Positions 47,547 to 55,793 are shown, numbered from the stretch's first letter. The stretch: 64,000 nt of DNA from Mycolicibacterium sp. TY81 (GCF_018326285.1 NZ_AP023362.1:4774001-4838000), one strand, 5' to 3'. The notes: a model not told the origin generated them from the sequence alone. Numbers and translations: made by a program.

Positions 47547-47912
47547 TTAGGCGGGATGCACCACGATGTCGGCCTTGTCCGGGTAGAACGCCACCCGGCC
47601 GGCGATCTCAGCCACCGCGGGGTACGGCTGTTCGTACGTCCAGATGACGTCTTCGACGCCGCCGACGTGGTAGTAGCCGGCGTCACCCTTGTACGGGCAG
47701 TAGCTGGTGGTCGTACTTCGGGACAGCTCCGTCTGGTCGACGTCGGCGAGCGGAACATATTGCACCGCTGGGTAATTCGACTCTTGCAGAGTGAGTGCGT
47801 CAGTGGTGTCCGCAACCACGCGGCCGTTGACCGTCACGGTGACACGTCCGGCGGTCGGCGTGATGGTGATGGGGTGAGCCGCACTGGGCTCGAGCACGGG
47901 ACGCTCGGTCAT
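47547..47912 (-). CDS. DUF427 domain protein (Rv0140-like)
   Basis: A 121-residue single-domain DUF427 protein. The signature is ESNYPAVQYVPLADVDQ, TSYCPYKGDAGYYHV and EDVIWTYEQPYPAVAEIAGRV with a terminal FYPDKADIVV. Family structures are small beta-tent folds with unknown activity. ATG 47912. It lies 10 bases upstream of the glycosylase gene on the same strand, so probably one operon, as Rv0140-Rv0142 are close in M. tuberculosis. Confidence 0.9.
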   Translation of the reverse strand: MTERPVLEPSAAHPITITPTAGRVTVTVNGRVVADTTDALTLQESNYPAVQYVPLADVDQTELSRSTTTSYCPYKGDAGYYHVGGVEDVIWTYEQPYPAVAEIAGRVAFYPDKADIVVHPA

Positions 47913-48011
47913 GTTCAGTGCAACACCTTTCCCGGCGGCGCCGATTCCCGACATGACGCTGGGCCTGTCACCAGTGACAGGCCCAGCCATCAGACGGCAA
48001 CTACTGACGGA

Positions 48012-48602
48012 TTACAGCGCAATCCAGATGCCGAAGAACCAGAAACCCCACGCCATGAAGCCTGGATCCCACACCGGGTAGACGGTGTAGCCCCAGTAGT
48101 CGAACGGGGGCGGCGGCGGTGCCCACGGCGGGGGCGCCACCCAGATGATGTTCGGCCTGGGCGGTGGTCCCCAGCCCCACGGCCCAGGACCATGGCCCCA
48201 CGGCGGCGGGCCGCCACGCCAGTGCCAGTCGCCCGGTCCCGGGTCGCCCGGCCTGGGGTGCCAGTTCCCCTGGTCGCCGGGATGCCAGTCCCCACGGCCA
48301 TTGTCGTTGTCGCCCGGGTGCCAGTCGTCGTGATTGCCCGGGTTACCTGGCGGTGGCCCACCCGGCCCGCCGCCGGGATCACCGGGGTTTCCAGGTGGAC
48401 CGCCGGGGTTTCCAGGTGGACCGCCGGGGTTTCCGGGCGGACCGCCGCCACCCGGTCCGTGTCCGTTACCCGGACCGTTGCATACCTGCATCGGCGGGCA
48501 GGGTGCAGGCTTCGCCTGCGCGATATTGACTCCTAATCCCATAATCGCCGCGCTCACACCGGTGGTGAGCGCGGTAGCTGCCACAAACGTCTTTTTGCTC
48601 AT
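48012..48602 (-). CDS. exported Gly/Pro-rich protein with GGPPGNP repeats
   Basis: A 196-residue secreted protein. Signal peptide: TFVAATALTTGVSAAIMGLG, cleavage probably after AQA. The mature chain is collagen-like (tandem GGPPGNP), then Trp/His/Pro/Asp-rich (NHDDWHPGDNDNGRGDWHPG), and ends in a Trp-rich hydrophobic tail (GYTVYPVWDPGFMAWGFWFF). The DNA has three near-identical 21-base repeats around 48382-48444. ATG 48602. Probably a cell-surface structural protein; no enzyme motif. Confidence 0.8.
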   Translation of the reverse strand: MSKKTFVAATALTTGVSAAIMGLGVNIAQAKPAPCPPMQVCNGPGNGHGPGGGGPPGNPGGPPGNPGGPPGNPGDPGGGPGGPPPGNPGNHDDWHPGDNDNGRGDWHPGDQGNWHPRPGDPGPGDWHWRGGPPPWGHGPGPWGWGPPPRPNIIWVAPPPWAPPPPPFDYWGYTVYPVWDPGFMAWGFWFFGIWIAL

Positions 48603-48752
48603 ATCAACCCAACTCCTTCGTTGGAAGGTGCCGTCACGCGGTATATCGCCGGGATACCCCGAAACGGTTACCGCAAAGATCGAGCATTCTTGTTGCGCCA
48701 CCGACAATTACCGCTTGCCCAACCCCAGGACGGTCTGTCTACGATCAGCGCC

Positions 48753-49223
48753 ATGACCGCACAGGGACCCGCCTCCGTCACCGCCGCCATCGAGATCGCC
48801 GCCAGCCCGTCGGCTGTCTACGCGCTGCTGACCGATCTGCCCACCTTGGCCTCGCTCGCCGAGGAGGCACACACCATGGAGTGGCAGAAGGGGTCCTCGG
48901 CGGTACCCGGTTCGGTGTTCAAGGGACACAACCGCAACGGCTCGAAGACCTGGACGACCAGCTGCACCGTCACCGAAGCCGAGCCGGGCAAGACGTTCGG
49001 CTTCGCCGTGAAGTCCTCGATCGTGCCCATCGCGCACTGGCGCTACGACATCACCGAGACGCCGAACGGCTGCCGGGTCACCGAGTCCACGTGGGACAAC
49101 CGGCCGGGTCTGTTGAAGCTGTTCGCCGCCTCGCTCACCGGGGTCGCCGACCGGGACGCGGCCAACGCCGAGAACATCCGGCTGACGCTCGAGCGGCTGA
49201 AGGCCCGCGCCGAGGCCGCCTGA
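48753..49223 (+). CDS. SRPBCC-superfamily protein
   Basis: A 156-residue START/Bet v1-like (polyketide cyclase/dehydrase) fold. Typical pattern: VTAAIEIAASPSAVYALLTDLPTLASLAE at the start and a long C-terminal helix (NAENIRLTLERLKARAEA). Usually binds a hydrophobic ligand; the mycobacterial group has no set function. ATG 48753, convergent with the methyltransferase. A 150-base gap separates it from the exported Gly/Pro protein gene, read on the other strand. Confidence 0.85.
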   Translation: MTAQGPASVTAAIEIAASPSAVYALLTDLPTLASLAEEAHTMEWQKGSSAVPGSVFKGHNRNGSKTWTTSCTVTEAEPGKTFGFAVKSSIVPIAHWRYDITETPNGCRVTESTWDNRPGLLKLFAASLTGVADRDAANAENIRLTLERLKARAEAA

Positions 49224-49236
49224 CCGGGCCGGGCGG

Positions 49237-50058
49237 TCAGCCCCACGAATACCGGTGGTACTGCGACATGTGGCGCATGCCGGGCACGGCGCGCATGACG
49301 GCGGCCATCACGCGCAGTCCCGTCGGCAGCAGGTTGTAGCCGTCGGGGCCGAGGGCGGACTCCCATGACAGCAGCCGCAGTCCCGGCACTGCCGACAGGA
49401 CGTCGTCGGGGCCGTCCATGGCCCACTTCAACGTCGCGCCCGAACGGCGCACCACGGAGTTCGTCCACTGCAGCTTCACACCGAGCCGGCTGAAGGCATC
49501 GAATTGCAGTTCCCCACTTGGGAAATGCGCCACGATGCGACGGAACAGTGCCTGGCCGTCGGCCTCGCTGAGGTACATCGTGAGGCCCTCGGCCAGCATC
49601 AGTACCGGGCGGTCGGCCGGGATGCCGGCGAGCCACGCCGGGTCCGTCACCGATGCCGGGACGATGTGGCAGTGCTCGCGGGCCGGGTAAAGCTGACGGC
49701 GCAGCTCGGCGACCTCCGGGTAGTCGATGTCGTACCAGTCGACGCCGGGTCCCGGGTCCAGCCGGTAGTGTCGGCTGTCCAGTCCGCAACCCAGGTGCAG
49801 CACAACGGCTTCCGGGTAAACGGCCAGGAACTGCCGGGCCGTCTTGTCGAAGTAGGCCGACCGCAGCGTGACCCCCGGCGACCTGGCGGCCGTGATCGTG
49901 GTCTGCGACCAGTCGTAGTCGATGCGGGCGACGACATCGCGGGCGTAGGTGTCGTGCAGCACCGACTTCGGCAGGTCGGCGTCCAGTGCCTTGGCGTACA
50001 GCGTGGCCAGCATGGTCTGCGGTGCCCCGGTCAGGTCCACCTGCAATCTGTCCGTCAT
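49237..50058 (-). CDS. class I SAM-dependent methyltransferase (leucine carboxyl methyltransferase family)
   Basis: A 273-residue PPM1/LCMT-type methyltransferase. SAM site: AVVLHLGCGLDSRHYRLDP; acidic ribose-binding DWYDIDYPEVAELR; motif LMLAEGLTMYLSEAD. The large mycobacterial set of such proteins includes putative polyketide or lipid O-methyltransferases. ATG 50058. Downstream of the epimerase gene on the same strand (63-base gap). Substrate unknown. Confidence 0.88.
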   Translation of the reverse strand: MTDRLQVDLTGAPQTMLATLYAKALDADLPKSVLHDTYARDVVARIDYDWSQTTITAARSPGVTLRSAYFDKTARQFLAVYPEAVVLHLGCGLDSRHYRLDPGPGVDWYDIDYPEVAELRRQLYPAREHCHIVPASVTDPAWLAGIPADRPVLMLAEGLTMYLSEADGQALFRRIVAHFPSGELQFDAFSRLGVKLQWTNSVVRRSGATLKWAMDGPDDVLSAVPGLRLLSWESALGPDGYNLLPTGLRVMAAVMRAVPGMRHMSQYHRYSWG

Positions 50059-50121
50059 GGCTTCGACGCTAGCCGCGGTAGGCCTTGCCGCGCCACGACT
50101 TAACGCTGCACGGCGCGTTGT

Positions 50122-51141
50122 TCAGCCCCGGGATTTCTGGGCCTGCCGAGCCTTTCGCAGGCCCACCCAGAACCGCGCCGCTTCCCGCACCGCGTCCTCG
50201 ACGGGCCTTGGCTCCCAGCCCAATTCAGCCCTCGCCTTGCTGCAGTCGACGGGCGCCTCAGCGCGCATCAGTCGCAGTGACGCCAGCGACATGTGTTCGT
50301 CGGTGCCCTTGAGCCGGCCTTTGACGGTGCCCAGGGTGGCGAGTGTGTACGTCACCGGCAGCGGCAGCGACTTGGCCGGCGCCGGCACCCCGGCCTCGGC
50401 CGCGGCGATGCGCGCCACCTCGGCATTGCTGATCATCTTGTCGGAGATCAGGTATCGCTCACCGGGCCGGCCCTTGTCGGCGGCCAGGATCAGCGCGCGG
50501 GCGGCGTCGTTGACGTCGACCGCTTCCAGCTCGATGCCGCTCATCACGAACGGCAGCTTCCCGAACGCGGCGCCGGCGATGATGGCGCCGTGCGGCGTAC
50601 GGCCCCAGTCCGTTCCGCCGTACGTGGTGGACACACACATCGCGACGGCCGGCAGCCCGCGTTCCCGGGCGTACTGCAGCACCAGTTTCTCGGCCTGCAC
50701 GCGCGACCGCACGTACGGCGGCAGCGTGCGCTCGTCGGCGATGTCGTCCTCGGTGGAGACGAAGCCGCGCTTGCGCCCCACCGTGGCGTAGCTGCTCGTG
50801 AAGACGAATTTCCTTAGGCCCGACGCGATTTCGGGTTCAACCGCGACGTCCAGCACATTGCGGGTGCCCTCGACGTTGGTGCGGAACAACGGCGACGGAT
50901 CCCGGAGCCAGCCGCGGGTGTCGACGACGCAGTAGTAGATGACGTCGGCGCCGGTCATCGCGGCCCGCAGGGTGTCGTTGTCCCAGATGTCGCCCTCGTA
51001 GCGGGTGACGGCGAGGTCGTCGATGCCGATGGTGTTGGCACCGGCCCGAACCATGACCCGCACGTCCTCCCCGGCCGCCACCAGCTGCCGGGTGACGTGC
51101 GAGCCGAGATAGCCGTTGGCCCCGATGACAAGCGACGTCAT
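50122..51141 (-). CDS. NAD(P)-dependent epimerase/dehydratase (extended SDR, Rv0139-like)
   Basis: A 339-residue extended short-chain dehydrogenase. Cofactor motif SLVIGANGYLGSHV (residues 3-16). The catalytic Tyr is in PPYVRSRVQAEK: the usual YxxxK reads YxxxR, since Arg takes the Lys place. It resembles dihydroflavonol-reductase or 3beta-hydroxysteroid dehydrogenase-like enzymes. ATG 51141 overlaps the SnoaL-like stop (ATGA). Operon with the SnoaL-like gene, with a KstR-type site upstream, so sterol-related metabolism is a reasonable inference. Confidence 0.85.
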   Translation of the reverse strand: MTSLVIGANGYLGSHVTRQLVAAGEDVRVMVRAGANTIGIDDLAVTRYEGDIWDNDTLRAAMTGADVIYYCVVDTRGWLRDPSPLFRTNVEGTRNVLDVAVEPEIASGLRKFVFTSSYATVGRKRGFVSTEDDIADERTLPPYVRSRVQAEKLVLQYARERGLPAVAMCVSTTYGGTDWGRTPHGAIIAGAAFGKLPFVMSGIELEAVDVNDAARALILAADKGRPGERYLISDKMISNAEVARIAAAEAGVPAPAKSLPLPVTYTLATLGTVKGRLKGTDEHMSLASLRLMRAEAPVDCSKARAELGWEPRPVEDAVREAARFWVGLRKARQAQKSRG

Positions 51142-51650
51142 CGGCGTCCCCTACCGCCGAACTTCTGCATCCACTCCTCGGCCACCTCCGGCAGCGTGCC
51201 CAGCGCTTCGGCCTTCTTGCACCACGCCATGGTGGCCTCGAGGAACTTCATGGGGTTGTAGATGTCTTCCTGCTTGCTCCACAGGCCGTCGCCCGCGTAC
51301 GTCATGATCGAGATGTTGGTGGCGCCGATGATGGTGCCGTCGCCGGGATCGCGCATGGGGTTGTCGAGCTCGCAGATGACCCGACCGGTCGCCTCGTCGT
51401 ACACCTTCCACAGCGACGGGAACGACGTCATGTAGCTGCCGGGGAAGTTCTCCATGGTGTTCCAGATCCAGGGCCGCACCTCCTCGCGGCCGTGCATGGT
51501 GCCCATGGCGTGTTCGATGTACAGCACGTCCTCGGTGTAGTGGTCGGTCCACGGATCCCAGTCGCGCGTCTGGGCGGCGCGGTCCACGGTCTGCTCGAAG
51601 ACGTCGAATGCCGCGATGAGTTCGTCGCGACTGAAGGTGTTGCCCGTCAC
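51138..51650 (-). CDS. SnoaL-like / NTF2-fold protein (Rv0138-like)
   Basis: A 170-residue SnoaL-type fold. RDWDPWTDHYTEDVLYIEHAM and GREEVRPWIWNTMENFPG are typical of the SnoaL_4/ketosteroid-isomerase-like family, followed by SYMTSFPSLWKVYDE and GATNISIMTYAG strands. GTG 51650 is the only reasonable start; the open frame runs into the palindrome upstream. Coupled to the epimerase gene. Enzymatic role unproven; may isomerise, hydrate or bind a steroid or polyketide intermediate. Confidence 0.8.
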   Translation of the reverse strand: MTGNTFSRDELIAAFDVFEQTVDRAAQTRDWDPWTDHYTEDVLYIEHAMGTMHGREEVRPWIWNTMENFPGSYMTSFPSLWKVYDEATGRVICELDNPMRDPGDGTIIGATNISIMTYAGDGLWSKQEDIYNPMKFLEATMAWCKKAEALGTLPEVAEEWMQKFGGRGRR

Positions 51651-51656
51651 AGGAAA

Positions 51657-51674
51657 ACTAGAACACGTTCTAGT
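51657..51674. promoter_or_regulatory. KstR-type operator
   Basis: ACTAGAACACGTTCTAGT: an 8+2+8 palindrome that fits the published KstR consensus TnnAACnnGTTnnA exactly. It sits 7 bases upstream of the SnoaL-like GTG start and 69 bases before the msrA ATG. KstR represses cholesterol-catabolism genes and is released by sterol CoA esters. Confidence 0.75.
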
Positions 51675-51742
51675 GACGTTTGTCGAGCACTTGCGCACTC
51701 GCCGGGAGTTCGGTTCGCTGGAATCAAAGCGAGGAGGCGTAC

Positions 51743-52246
51743 ATGACCGACACTGCGACCGCGATCCTGGCGGGCGGCTGCTTCTGGGGGATGCAGGACC
51801 TGATCCGCAAGCAGCCGGGTGTGCTCAAGACCCGGGTCGGTTACACCGGCGGGACCAACGATCACCCGACCTACCGCAACCACCCCGGCCACGCCGAGGC
51901 CGTCGAGATCATCTACGACCCCAGCCAGACCGACTATCGGGCGCTCCTGGAGTTCTTCTTCCAGATCCACGACCCGTCGACCGTCAACCGGCAGGGCAAC
52001 GACGTCGGCACCAGCTACCGCTCGGCGATCTTCTACACCGACGACGAGCAGAAGCGCATCGCCGAAGACACCATCGCCGACGTCGACGCCTCGGGTCTGT
52101 GGCCCGGCAAGGTGGTCACCGAGGTGACGCCGGCCGTCCCGTTCTGGGAGGCCGAGCCGGAGCACCAGGACTACCTGGAGCGCATCCCCAACGGCTACAC
52201 CTGCCACTTCCCGCGGCCGGGCTGGAAACTGCCCAAACGAGCGTGA
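51743..52246 (+). CDS. msrA: peptide methionine sulfoxide reductase MsrA
   Basis: A 167-residue MsrA. The catalytic Cys is in [11 protein letters not shown]; further family features are [28 protein letters not shown] and [23 protein letters not shown]. Repairs methionine S-sulfoxide in proteins with thioredoxin. ATG 51743 after GAGGAGG. Corresponds to Rv0137c; divergent from the SnoaL/epimerase operon, and ends in a large hairpin. Confidence 0.95.
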   Translation: MTDTATAILAGGCFWGMQDLIRKQPGVLKTRVGYTGGTNDHPTYRNHPGHAEAVEIIYDPSQTDYRALLEFFFQIHDPSTVNRQGNDVGTSYRSAIFYTDDEQKRIAEDTIADVDASGLWPGKVVTEVTPAVPFWEAEPEHQDYLERIPNGYTCHFPRPGWKLPKRA

Positions 52247-52293
52247 TTTGTGCACGATTTTCCGCGCGGGCCGCGGAAAATCGTGCACAAATC
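52245..52293. terminator. perfect 22-bp hairpin between msrA and the epoxide hydrolase gene
   Basis: Left arm 52245-52266 (starts GATTTGTGCACG, ends TTTTCCGCG) and right arm 52272-52293 are fully complementary over 22 bases; loop CGGGC. The arm also contains the palindrome TGTGCACA-like GTGCAC. It overlaps the msrA stop and ends 1 base before the convergent stop. Serves as a bidirectional terminator, or could be a copy of a dispersed palindromic element. Confidence 0.85.
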
Positions 52294-52294
52294 G

Positions 52295-53110
52295 CTAGGT
52301 GGCGGCGCGCTCGGCGATCAGCCGGGCCACGAGCTCGGGGTGCTGGTCCGGCAACCAGTGGTTTGCGCCTTCGACGATCTCGAACTTGTACGGCGCGTGG
52401 ACGAACTGCTCGGTCAGCAGGGCACCCTTGCGGCCGAGCGCGATGTCGCCGTCGCTCCAGATGTATGTGGTCGGCCGCGTCACCGGGATGAACGCCGATT
52501 TCGGGTTCACGAACGGCATGGCGCGGTACCAGTTGAGTGCGGTGGTCAGGGCCCCGCTGTCGAACACCTCGGCCCGCGTGACAGCCAGCGCCTCATCGGT
52601 CATTCCGCTGCGCGGCATCGCCAACTGCGCGAACCGTTCGCCGAGCCACGGCAGCTGGAAGATCAGCATGTAGTACGAGTGCAGCGCCTGCGTCCCGACG
52701 GCCATCGCCTTCAGGAAGGCACCGGTATGGGGCACCGACACCGCGGTGAGGGTGCGCACCAGCTCGGGTTTGGTCGCCGTCAGCGCCCAGGCGATCGCGG
52801 CGCCCCAGTCATGCCCGACCACGTGCACCGGCCCGCCGACCAACTCGATCAGCGCGGCGACGTCGTCGGTCAGTTTGGGGATCGTGTACTGCCGCCGGCC
52901 CTTCGGCCGGGCACCGGGCGAGTAGCCGCGCTGATTGGGCGCCAGCGTCCGGAAACCGTTGGCATGCAACAGCTCCGACACGGCAGTCCAGGACTCGGCG
53001 GTCTGCGGGAAGCCGTGCAACAACACCACGACATCGCCGTCGACGGGGCCGGAGTCGACCACGTCGAAGGTCAGTCCGTCATGGCGGTACTGCGTAATCC
53101 GTTCGGTCAC
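52295..53110 (-). CDS. alpha/beta hydrolase, epoxide hydrolase-like (EphF type)
   Basis: A 271-residue alpha/beta hydrolase. Oxyanion motif LLHGFPQTAESW, nucleophile motif VVGHDWGAAIAW (Asp) and a late His in GANHWLPDQHPE are typical of epoxide hydrolases. The GTG at 53110 begins 9 bases after the P450 stop on the same strand, so the two are probably co-transcribed. M. tuberculosis has ephF (Rv0134) near cyp138, supporting the match. Epoxides formed by the P450 could be its substrate (inference). Confidence 0.87.
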   Translation of the reverse strand: MTERITQYRHDGLTFDVVDSGPVDGDVVVLLHGFPQTAESWTAVSELLHANGFRTLAPNQRGYSPGARPKGRRQYTIPKLTDDVAALIELVGGPVHVVGHDWGAAIAWALTATKPELVRTLTAVSVPHTGAFLKAMAVGTQALHSYYMLIFQLPWLGERFAQLAMPRSGMTDEALAVTRAEVFDSGALTTALNWYRAMPFVNPKSAFIPVTRPTTYIWSDGDIALGRKGALLTEQFVHAPYKFEIVEGANHWLPDQHPELVARLIAERAAT

Positions 53111-53119
53111 AGCATGAAC

Positions 53120-54463
53120 CTACAGCGGGGTGACCCGCCGGCGTAAGGTCACGCGGCCGCCGTCTTTGGGCGTGTAGGCCACACCCCGCGAGAAGACCTT
53201 CTCCCCCGGCGCGCTGCTGACCTGAATGGCGAAGTGCCGCAACACCGTCCGCAGCACCACGTCCATCTCGACCTGCGCGAACACCGCCCCGACGCAGCGC
53301 CGGGTACCGCCGCCGAACGGCAGGAACGCCAGCGGCGGACGGCGCCCGAGGAAGCGCTCCGGGTCGAACCGCTCCGGATCGGCGAATTCCTTTGCGTCCT
53401 CGTGCATGTGGTCGATGGCGACGATGATCGAGAAGCCCCGCGGGATGACCCATTCCCCGAGCTGGAAGGTCGGCGCGTACACGTGCCGGCCGGCGAAGTC
53501 GATGATGGTGCGGATGCGTTGCACCTCGAGGATGGTCGCCTGGCGGTACTCGTCGGTGTCACCGGCTGCCACCTCGTCTTCGAGACGGCGCAGCACCTCG
53601 GGGTGGCGGGAGATCCGTTCGAAGACCCACGCCATGGTGGCCGCGGTGGTTTCGTGGCCGGCGGCCAGCAGTGTCAGCAGTTCGTCGGCGATGTCGCTGC
53701 GGGACATCGCCGTTCCGTCCTCGTAGGTGCTGCGCAGCAGCAGCGCCAGCACGTCGTCGCGGCTGTCGAGATCAGGGTCGGCCGCGACCGTGTCGATGAG
53801 TCTGCCGACGACCTCGTCGTACCGGCGCCGGTATTCGGCGAGCCGGCCCCACGGCGTGAAGCGGCCGTAGGTGCGCGGCGGCATGGGCAGCACCGCCAGT
53901 CGCGACCCCAGGGTGACCCACGGCGGGATGATGCGCCGTAGCTCGTCGAGGTGGTGACCGTCGGCGCCGAACACCGCGCGCAGGATGGCGTTGAGGGTGA
54001 TGTGCATCATCGGTTCGAGCGTGGGGAACGACTTCCCCTCGGGCCAGGACGCCGCCGCACGCAGCGTCTCCTCTTCGAAGATGCGCTCGTAATTCTTGAT
54101 GCTCTTGCCGTGGAACGGCGGGGTCAGCAGCTTGCGGCGCAGCCGGTGCTCGGAACCGTCGAGCGCGAACACCGATCCGCTGCCGAGGACGCGGGACAGG
54201 TTCGGCTGGATGTTGCCGACGTCGGCGGGGTTCGCGGCGAACACCTGCTTGGCCAACTGGGGGTCGGTCACCATGACGGCGCGGCCGAAAACCGGTGCAT
54301 CACAGGTGAATACCGGACCGAGTCGCGGCACCATCCGGTTGACGAACCGGCGCCGATTGGTCGCGAACGCGACCCCTTGAAGAATCTTGGGCACTCCGGT
54401 CGCCGGTGGCAGATGGATCGCCGGGGCGCACTCGGTGAGTTCAGCGGTGACGGTTTCGGTCAT
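53120..54463 (-). CDS. cytochrome P450, CYP138-like
   Basis: A 447-residue P450. I-helix AGHETTAATMAWVFE, ExxR in EVQRIR, heme-binding FGGGTRRCVGAVFA near residue 390. Long matching segments (NIQPNLSR, FHGKSIKNYE, MMHITLNAILRAVFG, IPPWVTLGSRLA) agree with M. tuberculosis CYP138 (Rv0136) as I remember it. ATG 54463 has GGAG upstream; an ATG 12 bases earlier is possible. Divergent from a TetR gene across palindromic operators; coupled to an epoxide hydrolase gene. Confidence 0.93.
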   Translation of the reverse strand: MTETVTAELTECAPAIHLPPATGVPKILQGVAFATNRRRFVNRMVPRLGPVFTCDAPVFGRAVMVTDPQLAKQVFAANPADVGNIQPNLSRVLGSGSVFALDGSEHRLRRKLLTPPFHGKSIKNYERIFEEETLRAAASWPEGKSFPTLEPMMHITLNAILRAVFGADGHHLDELRRIIPPWVTLGSRLAVLPMPPRTYGRFTPWGRLAEYRRRYDEVVGRLIDTVAADPDLDSRDDVLALLLRSTYEDGTAMSRSDIADELLTLLAAGHETTAATMAWVFERISRHPEVLRRLEDEVAAGDTDEYRQATILEVQRIRTIIDFAGRHVYAPTFQLGEWVIPRGFSIIVAIDHMHEDAKEFADPERFDPERFLGRRPPLAFLPFGGGTRRCVGAVFAQVEMDVVLRTVLRHFAIQVSSAPGEKVFSRGVAYTPKDGGRVTLRRRVTPL

Positions 54464-54485
54464 GGCACGCTCCAAACCACTGTTT

Positions 54486-54530
54486 ACGCGGTACCACGGT
54501 GTACCGCGTGGTTATCCGGTACGGTACCGG
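54486..54530. promoter_or_regulatory. two palindromic operators between the P450 and tetR genes
   Basis: Site 1 (54486-54509): arms ACGCGGTAC and GTACCGCGT around CACGGT. Site 2 (54516-54530): CCGGTAC-G-GTACCGG. Both share GGTAC. They lie in the 102-base gap between divergent starts, where a TetR dimer would repress both genes. Confidence 0.8.
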
Positions 54531-54565
54531 CTGGTACCAAAGGTGACAAGGGTTTTGGGAGAGCG

Positions 54566-55192
54566 ATGGCAGGCAGCGAGGTCAACGCGGCGCAGACGGC
54601 TCCGCAGCCGTTCCGCGGGCGGCTGCTCGACGGGCTCGCCACCTCCCTGGAGACCCGGGGCTACCGCGACACCACCGTCGCCGACATCGTCCGGAACGCC
54701 AAGACCTCCAAGCGCACCTTCTACGACCAGTTCGCCAGCAAGGAAGAGTGCTTCGTCGAACTGCTGCGCTCCAACAACGACGACCTCATCGCCCGGATCC
54801 GCGCCGCCATCGATCCCGATGCCGACTGGGAGCAGCAGGTGCGCAACGCGGTCGACGCGTACGTCGCGCACATCGCCTCCCGGCCCGCGATCACCTTGAG
54901 CTGGATCCGGGAGGCGCCGGCGCTCGGTGACGCCGCGCTGCCACTCAATCGCCTGGCCATGGAGCATCTCACCGACATGGTCGTCGACCTCACCAGTGGT
55001 TCGGGGTTCCAGCGTGCCGGCATCGCCCCGATCGACCGGCCGGTGGCCCTGATCCTGCTCGGCGGTCTCCGCGAACTCACCGCACTGCTCGTCGAGGACG
55101 GCCGCGACGTCGCAGAGCTCACCGAACCTGCTGTCACCGCCGCGCTCGCGATGCTGGGCACCCGATCGTCAGCGCAGCATCAGCCGCGCTGA
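54566..55192 (+). CDS. TetR-family regulator, Rv0135c-like
   Basis: A 208-residue TetR regulator. Helix-turn-helix DTTVADIVRNAKTSKRTFYDQFASKE (residues 36-60). ATG 54566 has GGGAGAG upstream. Divergent from the CYP138-like gene as Rv0135c is from Rv0136, so it probably represses the P450 and epoxide hydrolase in the absence of a ligand. The last 24 bases overlap the end of the convergent TetR gene. Confidence 0.88.
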   Translation: MAGSEVNAAQTAPQPFRGRLLDGLATSLETRGYRDTTVADIVRNAKTSKRTFYDQFASKEECFVELLRSNNDDLIARIRAAIDPDADWEQQVRNAVDAYVAHIASRPAITLSWIREAPALGDAALPLNRLAMEHLTDMVVDLTSGSGFQRAGIAPIDRPVALILLGGLRELTALLVEDGRDVAELTEPAVTAALAMLGTRSSAQHQPR

Positions 55193-55738
55193 CTTCTCCA
55201 GCCGCGCGGCGATCTCGTCGTACGACGTGAACCCCATGCCGGCCCGGACCAGCGCGCCCGAATAGAGCATCTCCAGCGACTCGATGACGTCGTCGTCGAC
55301 GTCCGGACCGAGCGCCGCGGCCAGTCGGGAGCGGATATCCGCGGCGATGCGCTGCCGCAGCACCTCGACATCGGGGTCGCGGCCCAGCAGCGCGTTGGTG
55401 ACGGCGCCGGCGAACTCCGGCTCGTCGATCACCAGTAGGGCGATGTGCCGCAGCACCTCGGTCACCCGCGTGGCAGGATCGTCGGAGTCATGCGCCGCGG
55501 GCGGCGACGACGCCAGGCGACGCCAGAACACCTCGGCGACCAGGTGTTCCTTCGACGAGAAGTAGGTGTAGGCCGTCGCAGCGCCGACACCGGCGTCGGC
55601 CGCGACCCGGCGGACCGTCAGCCCCGCGAAGCCTTCGCGGCGCAACAGGTCGAGGGCGGCACGGCTCAGCCGGTCGACCGTATCGGCCTGTTTGGCCGTC
55701 AACCGGCGCCGGGTGGGCTCAAGCGCCTGTTCAGACAC
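55169..55738 (-). CDS. TetR-family transcriptional regulator
   Basis: A 189-residue TetR protein; the helix-turn-helix is LTVRRVAADAGVGAATAYTYFSSKE (residues 40-64). GTG 55738. It overlaps the 3' end of the other TetR gene by 24 bases in convergent orientation. Divergent from pncA across 55 bases, so pncA or a distant gene may be its target. Ligand unknown. Confidence 0.85.
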   Translation of the reverse strand: MSEQALEPTRRRLTAKQADTVDRLSRAALDLLRREGFAGLTVRRVAADAGVGAATAYTYFSSKEHLVAEVFWRRLASSPPAAHDSDDPATRVTEVLRHIALLVIDEPEFAGAVTNALLGRDPDVEVLRQRIAADIRSRLAAALGPDVDDDVIESLEMLYSGALVRAGMGFTSYDEIAARLEKSARLMLR

Positions 55739-55793
55739 GTGTCCGGACGCTACGGCAACGGGCGAACCGCAGCAAGCGGTCTACCGTGGACAC

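Noticed and set aside
48382..48444. Tandem repeats considered as CRISPR or insertion-sequence remnants
   Set aside because: They are in-frame codons of the GGPPGNP repeat in a coding gene.
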